Source of the DNA: Acetatifactor sp.
GTDB lineage: Bacteria; Bacillota; Clostridia; Lachnospirales; Lachnospiraceae
Assembly (NCBI GenBank): GCA_016303085.1
Contig: JAEDMI010000112.1
Location: forward strand, 1-8,110
DNA length: 8,110 nucleotides
Reading direction: 5' to 3'
In this document: positions 6,451 through 8,110 of the stretch, in pieces
How the letters are laid out: each line of letters opens with the position of its first letter
How positions within the stretch are numbered: position 1 is the first letter of the stretch
Notes under the pieces: model-generated
Seen by the model: the letters and a program-made list of their open reading frames with translations, nothing else
What the model was told of the DNA's origin: nothing
The model's database searches: none
Position numbers and translations under genes: made by a program

Positions 6451-6460
6451 GGAAGGGGGG
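6451..6460 (+). promoter_or_regulatory. Ribosome binding site supporting the GTG start at 6469
   Basis: GGAAGGGGGG lies eight bases before GTG 6469. The purine-rich tract supports this non-ATG start. The rest of the 46-base gap after purD shows no terminator, only two short ATCCGG words at 6425-6430 and 6439-6444. Confidence 0.6.
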
Positions 6461-6468
6461 CAAGTGCC

Positions 6469-6924
6469 GTGGATGGCATTATTTTAGAGGATCGCTATCA
6501 TGTCCCACGTATTTGTAAAAAGTGCGGTGGAGTCATGGTGTTTAAAGGAGTAGGTGAGTATCACTGCGAGGATTGCGGCGCGGTGGACTATGATGATTAC
6601 GGGAAAGTGCGGCGTTATATCGAGGAGCACAAGGGCGCCACGGCAGCACAGATTGAGAGTGCAATCGGTATTTCCCAGCGCACAATCCGTCAGATGCTGA
6701 AGGATGGGCGTCTGGAGGTGACGGCGGATTCCAGAGCATTTTTACATTGTGAGGTGTGTGGGAAAGCAATCCGTTACGGAGAATACTGCCAGGAGTGTGA
6801 GATGTCGCTTCATCGCAATTTTGAAGCACAGCAGAGAGCACAGGTTAAGAAAAATATACAGGGTTATAGCTTGAGCCAGAAGGGCGAAGACGGACAGAGA
6901 CGATTCACCCGCGGCGACAGATGA
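6469..6924 (+). CDS. Zinc-ribbon / helix-turn-helix protein, YvyF (TIGR03826)-like
   Basis: This 151-residue soluble protein has three parts. A first zinc ribbon uses CKKC (16-19) and CEDC (33-36). A small helix-turn-helix-like region follows at about 45-84 (YIEEHKGATAAQIESAIGIS, then RTIRQMLKDGRLEV). A second Cys cluster uses CEVC (94-97) and CQEC (107-110). A basic, Gln-rich tail ends the protein. The order and motifs resemble YvyF / TIGR03826, a poorly known family found in flagellar operons of Firmicutes, but no flagellar gene is nearby. A DNA- or RNA-binding regulator is a reasonable inference; its target is unknown. The start is GTG with a purine-rich ribosome binding site. The last codon and stop (ATGA) overlap a possible ATG of the next gene, so the two are probably translated together. 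Confidence 0.8.
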   Translation: MDGIILEDRYHVPRICKKCGGVMVFKGVGEYHCEDCGAVDYDDYGKVRRYIEEHKGATAAQIESAIGISQRTIRQMLKDGRLEVTADSRAFLHCEVCGKAIRYGEYCQECEMSLHRNFEAQQRAQVKKNIQGYSLSQKGEDGQRRFTRGDR

Positions 6925-6944
6925 ACCCGGAGAAAGGAAAACTT

Positions 6945-8110
6945 ATGAAAAAAACAGGAAATGTACGGAGAAGACGAGGCTTTTTGTCAGTCGCTTTGAC
7001 GCTGGTACTTGTGATGGGAGTGGGATTGTTTGCGGACAGCTTTGCATTCGTGAGCCGAGCTGACAGTCAGGCGAAGGTCATCGCAAACAGTGCAAATATC
7101 AGAAAAGAGCCCAGTAGCACCAGTGATGCAATCGGAAGCACCGAGAAGGATAAGATTATTACCATCAAAAGTCAGGTGCAGGGAAGTGATGGCTATATCT
7201 GGTATCAGACATTTGTGAATTCAGAGACACTGGGTTATATCCGCTCCGATTTGGTGCAGATTACGGATGGCAGTACACCTACTTCGGTGACGCCGGTGGA
7301 GCCAACGACAACTCCGGCAACATCTGCAAATGAGACCCCTGCTGAGGTGACGGCGGTGAATCCTGTCAGTGCAACGGTTTCGGGCGGTTCGTCCGTCAGG
7401 GTCAGAAGCAATGCTTCCACTACAAGCCAGATTGTGAAAACCGTGTCCAACGGTCTTGCGGTAACTGTAACGGGAACAGCAAACGGTAGCGACGGCAAGG
7501 TATGGTATCAGGTGAATTTCAGCGCAAATAATGCTGAGGTAACCGGCTTTATCCGTTCCGATTATGTGTCGCTGTCAGGGGATTTGACGCCCTACACAGA
7601 GGAGCCTGCACAGGAGGAACCTACAGATAATCCGGAAGAGCCTGCTCCCGCACCGGAGCCGGAGATGGTAAAGGATTTCGATACCATGCAGATAGACGGC
7701 ACATGGTATTTGATTGACAATACAAAAGAGGTAGCAGAGAAACATGATATTCAGGGCCTGTTTGACAAAGTGACCAACAACGCGGCGGCTTACGCAGCAG
7801 CGGACAAGACTGCAAGGACAGAGAAAGTAGTCATTATTATTCTGATTCTGCTTCTGGTAGCTGCAGCGGCAGTGATAGCACTTCTGGTATTCAAGCTGAA
7901 GGATATGATGGATGATGCGTACTTTAGTGAGGTAGAAAATGAAACCATGAGAAGACGCGGCACGGAGCGTCCGAAAAGCGGCTCCGGGAAAGTGATGCAT
8001 ACTGTGGGTGCGGAGAAATCTTCAGCAGGCAGACCGGCAGGCGCAAGAGTAGCGGGAGCAAGACCTGCGGGAGCACCTCAGGGAAGCGCTCAGGGTCAGA
8101 GACCTGCCGG
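6945..8110 (+). CDS. Secreted membrane-anchored protein with two SH3b domains (3' partial)
   Basis: The frame stays open from ATG 6945 to the window end, 388 codons so far. ATG 6945 has AAAGGA six bases upstream; the in-frame ATG 6921 overlaps the preceding stop but has no such site. A signal sequence or anchor lies at 1-30 (RRRR then a hydrophobic run). Two bacterial SH3 domains follow, about 43-106 and 143-210. Both contain GSDG-x2-WYQ (80-88, 181-189) and G-x-IRSD near their ends, so they arose by duplication. Thr/Pro (107-138) and Pro/Glu (212-242) linkers surround the second domain. A transmembrane helix at 295-316 is followed by a basic, low-complexity tail rich in RPAGA. Predicted topology is SH3b domains outside and tail inside. 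SH3b domains commonly bind peptidoglycan; no hydrolase domain is visible, so a wall-binding or sensing role is inference. Confidence 0.85.
   Translation, partial: MKKTGNVRRRRGFLSVALTLVLVMGVGLFADSFAFVSRADSQAKVIANSANIRKEPSSTSDAIGSTEKDKIITIKSQVQGSDGYIWYQTFVNSETLGYIRSDLVQITDGSTPTSVTPVEPTTTPATSANETPAEVTAVNPVSATVSGGSSVRVRSNASTTSQIVKTVSNGLAVTVTGTANGSDGKVWYQVNFSANNAEVTGFIRSDYVSLSGDLTPYTEEPAQEEPTDNPEEPAPAPEPEMVKDFDTMQIDGTWYLIDNTKEVAEKHDIQGLFDKVTNNAAAYAAADKTARTEKVVIIILILLLVAAAAVIALLVFKLKDMMDDAYFSEVENETMRRRGTERPKSGSGKVMHTVGAEKSSAGRPAGARVAGARPAGAPQGSAQGQRPA
8022..8110 (+). repeat. Low-complexity Ala/Gly/Pro/Arg-coding stretch
   Basis: The end of the SH3b protein's tail encodes repeated blocks close to AGRPAGARVAGARPAGAP and then Gln/Gly-rich sequence. 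The DNA repeats the pattern GCRGGMGCAAGA imperfectly. The stretch continues beyond the window, so its full length is unknown. It is probably disordered and positively charged. Confidence 0.65.

Noticed and set aside
6423..6468. A terminator between purD and the zinc-ribbon gene
   Set aside because: Only two direct ATCCGG words and a possible 4-bp CCGG stem are present, with no T tract.
7235..7498. An 87-codon minus-strand frame opposite the SH3b protein
   Set aside because: Its Val/Thr/Ala-rich product is the expected complement of the Thr/Pro-rich linker and SH3b coding DNA. The plus frame has signal peptide, domains and ribosome binding site.

Overview
The window reads as a Gram-positive, low-to-mid GC gut-type Firmicute, most likely a Lachnospiraceae member. 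This rests on the protein flavour (PurM, PurN and PurD variants typical of Clostridia, and a small membrane protein resembling DUF6142), on strong AGGAGG-type ribosome binding sites, and on tight head-to-tail gene packing. No 16S rRNA or other taxonomic marker is present, so the assignment is inference. Every gene I can support lies on the plus strand.

Layout. (1) Positions 1-81 hold the last 26 codons of a membrane protein, followed by a strong intrinsic terminator (99-150). (2) A 105-residue four-helix membrane protein (153-470) overlaps by one base (TGATG) a 682-residue M29-type metallo-aminopeptidase (470-2518). The peptidase has all five expected metal ligands but carries about 235 extra residues ahead of the usual M29 core. 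(3) The 288-base gap at 2519-2806 contains a 139-base imperfect inverted repeat with internal direct repeats (2545-2683), then an AT-rich stretch with weak promoter candidates and an excellent purE ribosome binding site. (4) A purine biosynthesis operon follows: purE, purM, purN and purD (2807-6422). These cover steps 6, 5, 3 and 2 of IMP synthesis. purH, purK, purC, purF, purL and purB are not in the window. (5) Right after purD come a small zinc-ribbon/helix-turn-helix/zinc-ribbon protein resembling the YvyF (TIGR03826) family (6469-6924) and a secreted, membrane-anchored protein with two SH3b domains that runs off the window end (6945-8110+).

How the genes work together. PurD makes GAR, PurN formylates it, PurM closes the imidazole ring to AIR, and PurE yields CAIR. 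purM and purN overlap by 7 bases, and the other gaps are 121 bases or less, so one transcript is plausible. No terminator is visible between purD and the two downstream genes, so these may be read with the pur operon, although their function looks unrelated.

The features most worth a second look are the structured element ahead of purE, the N-terminally extended M29 peptidase, and the pair formed by the zinc-ribbon regulator-like protein and the SH3b membrane protein. I see no clear evidence of a wholly new multi-gene system: most of the window is ordinary metabolic core.
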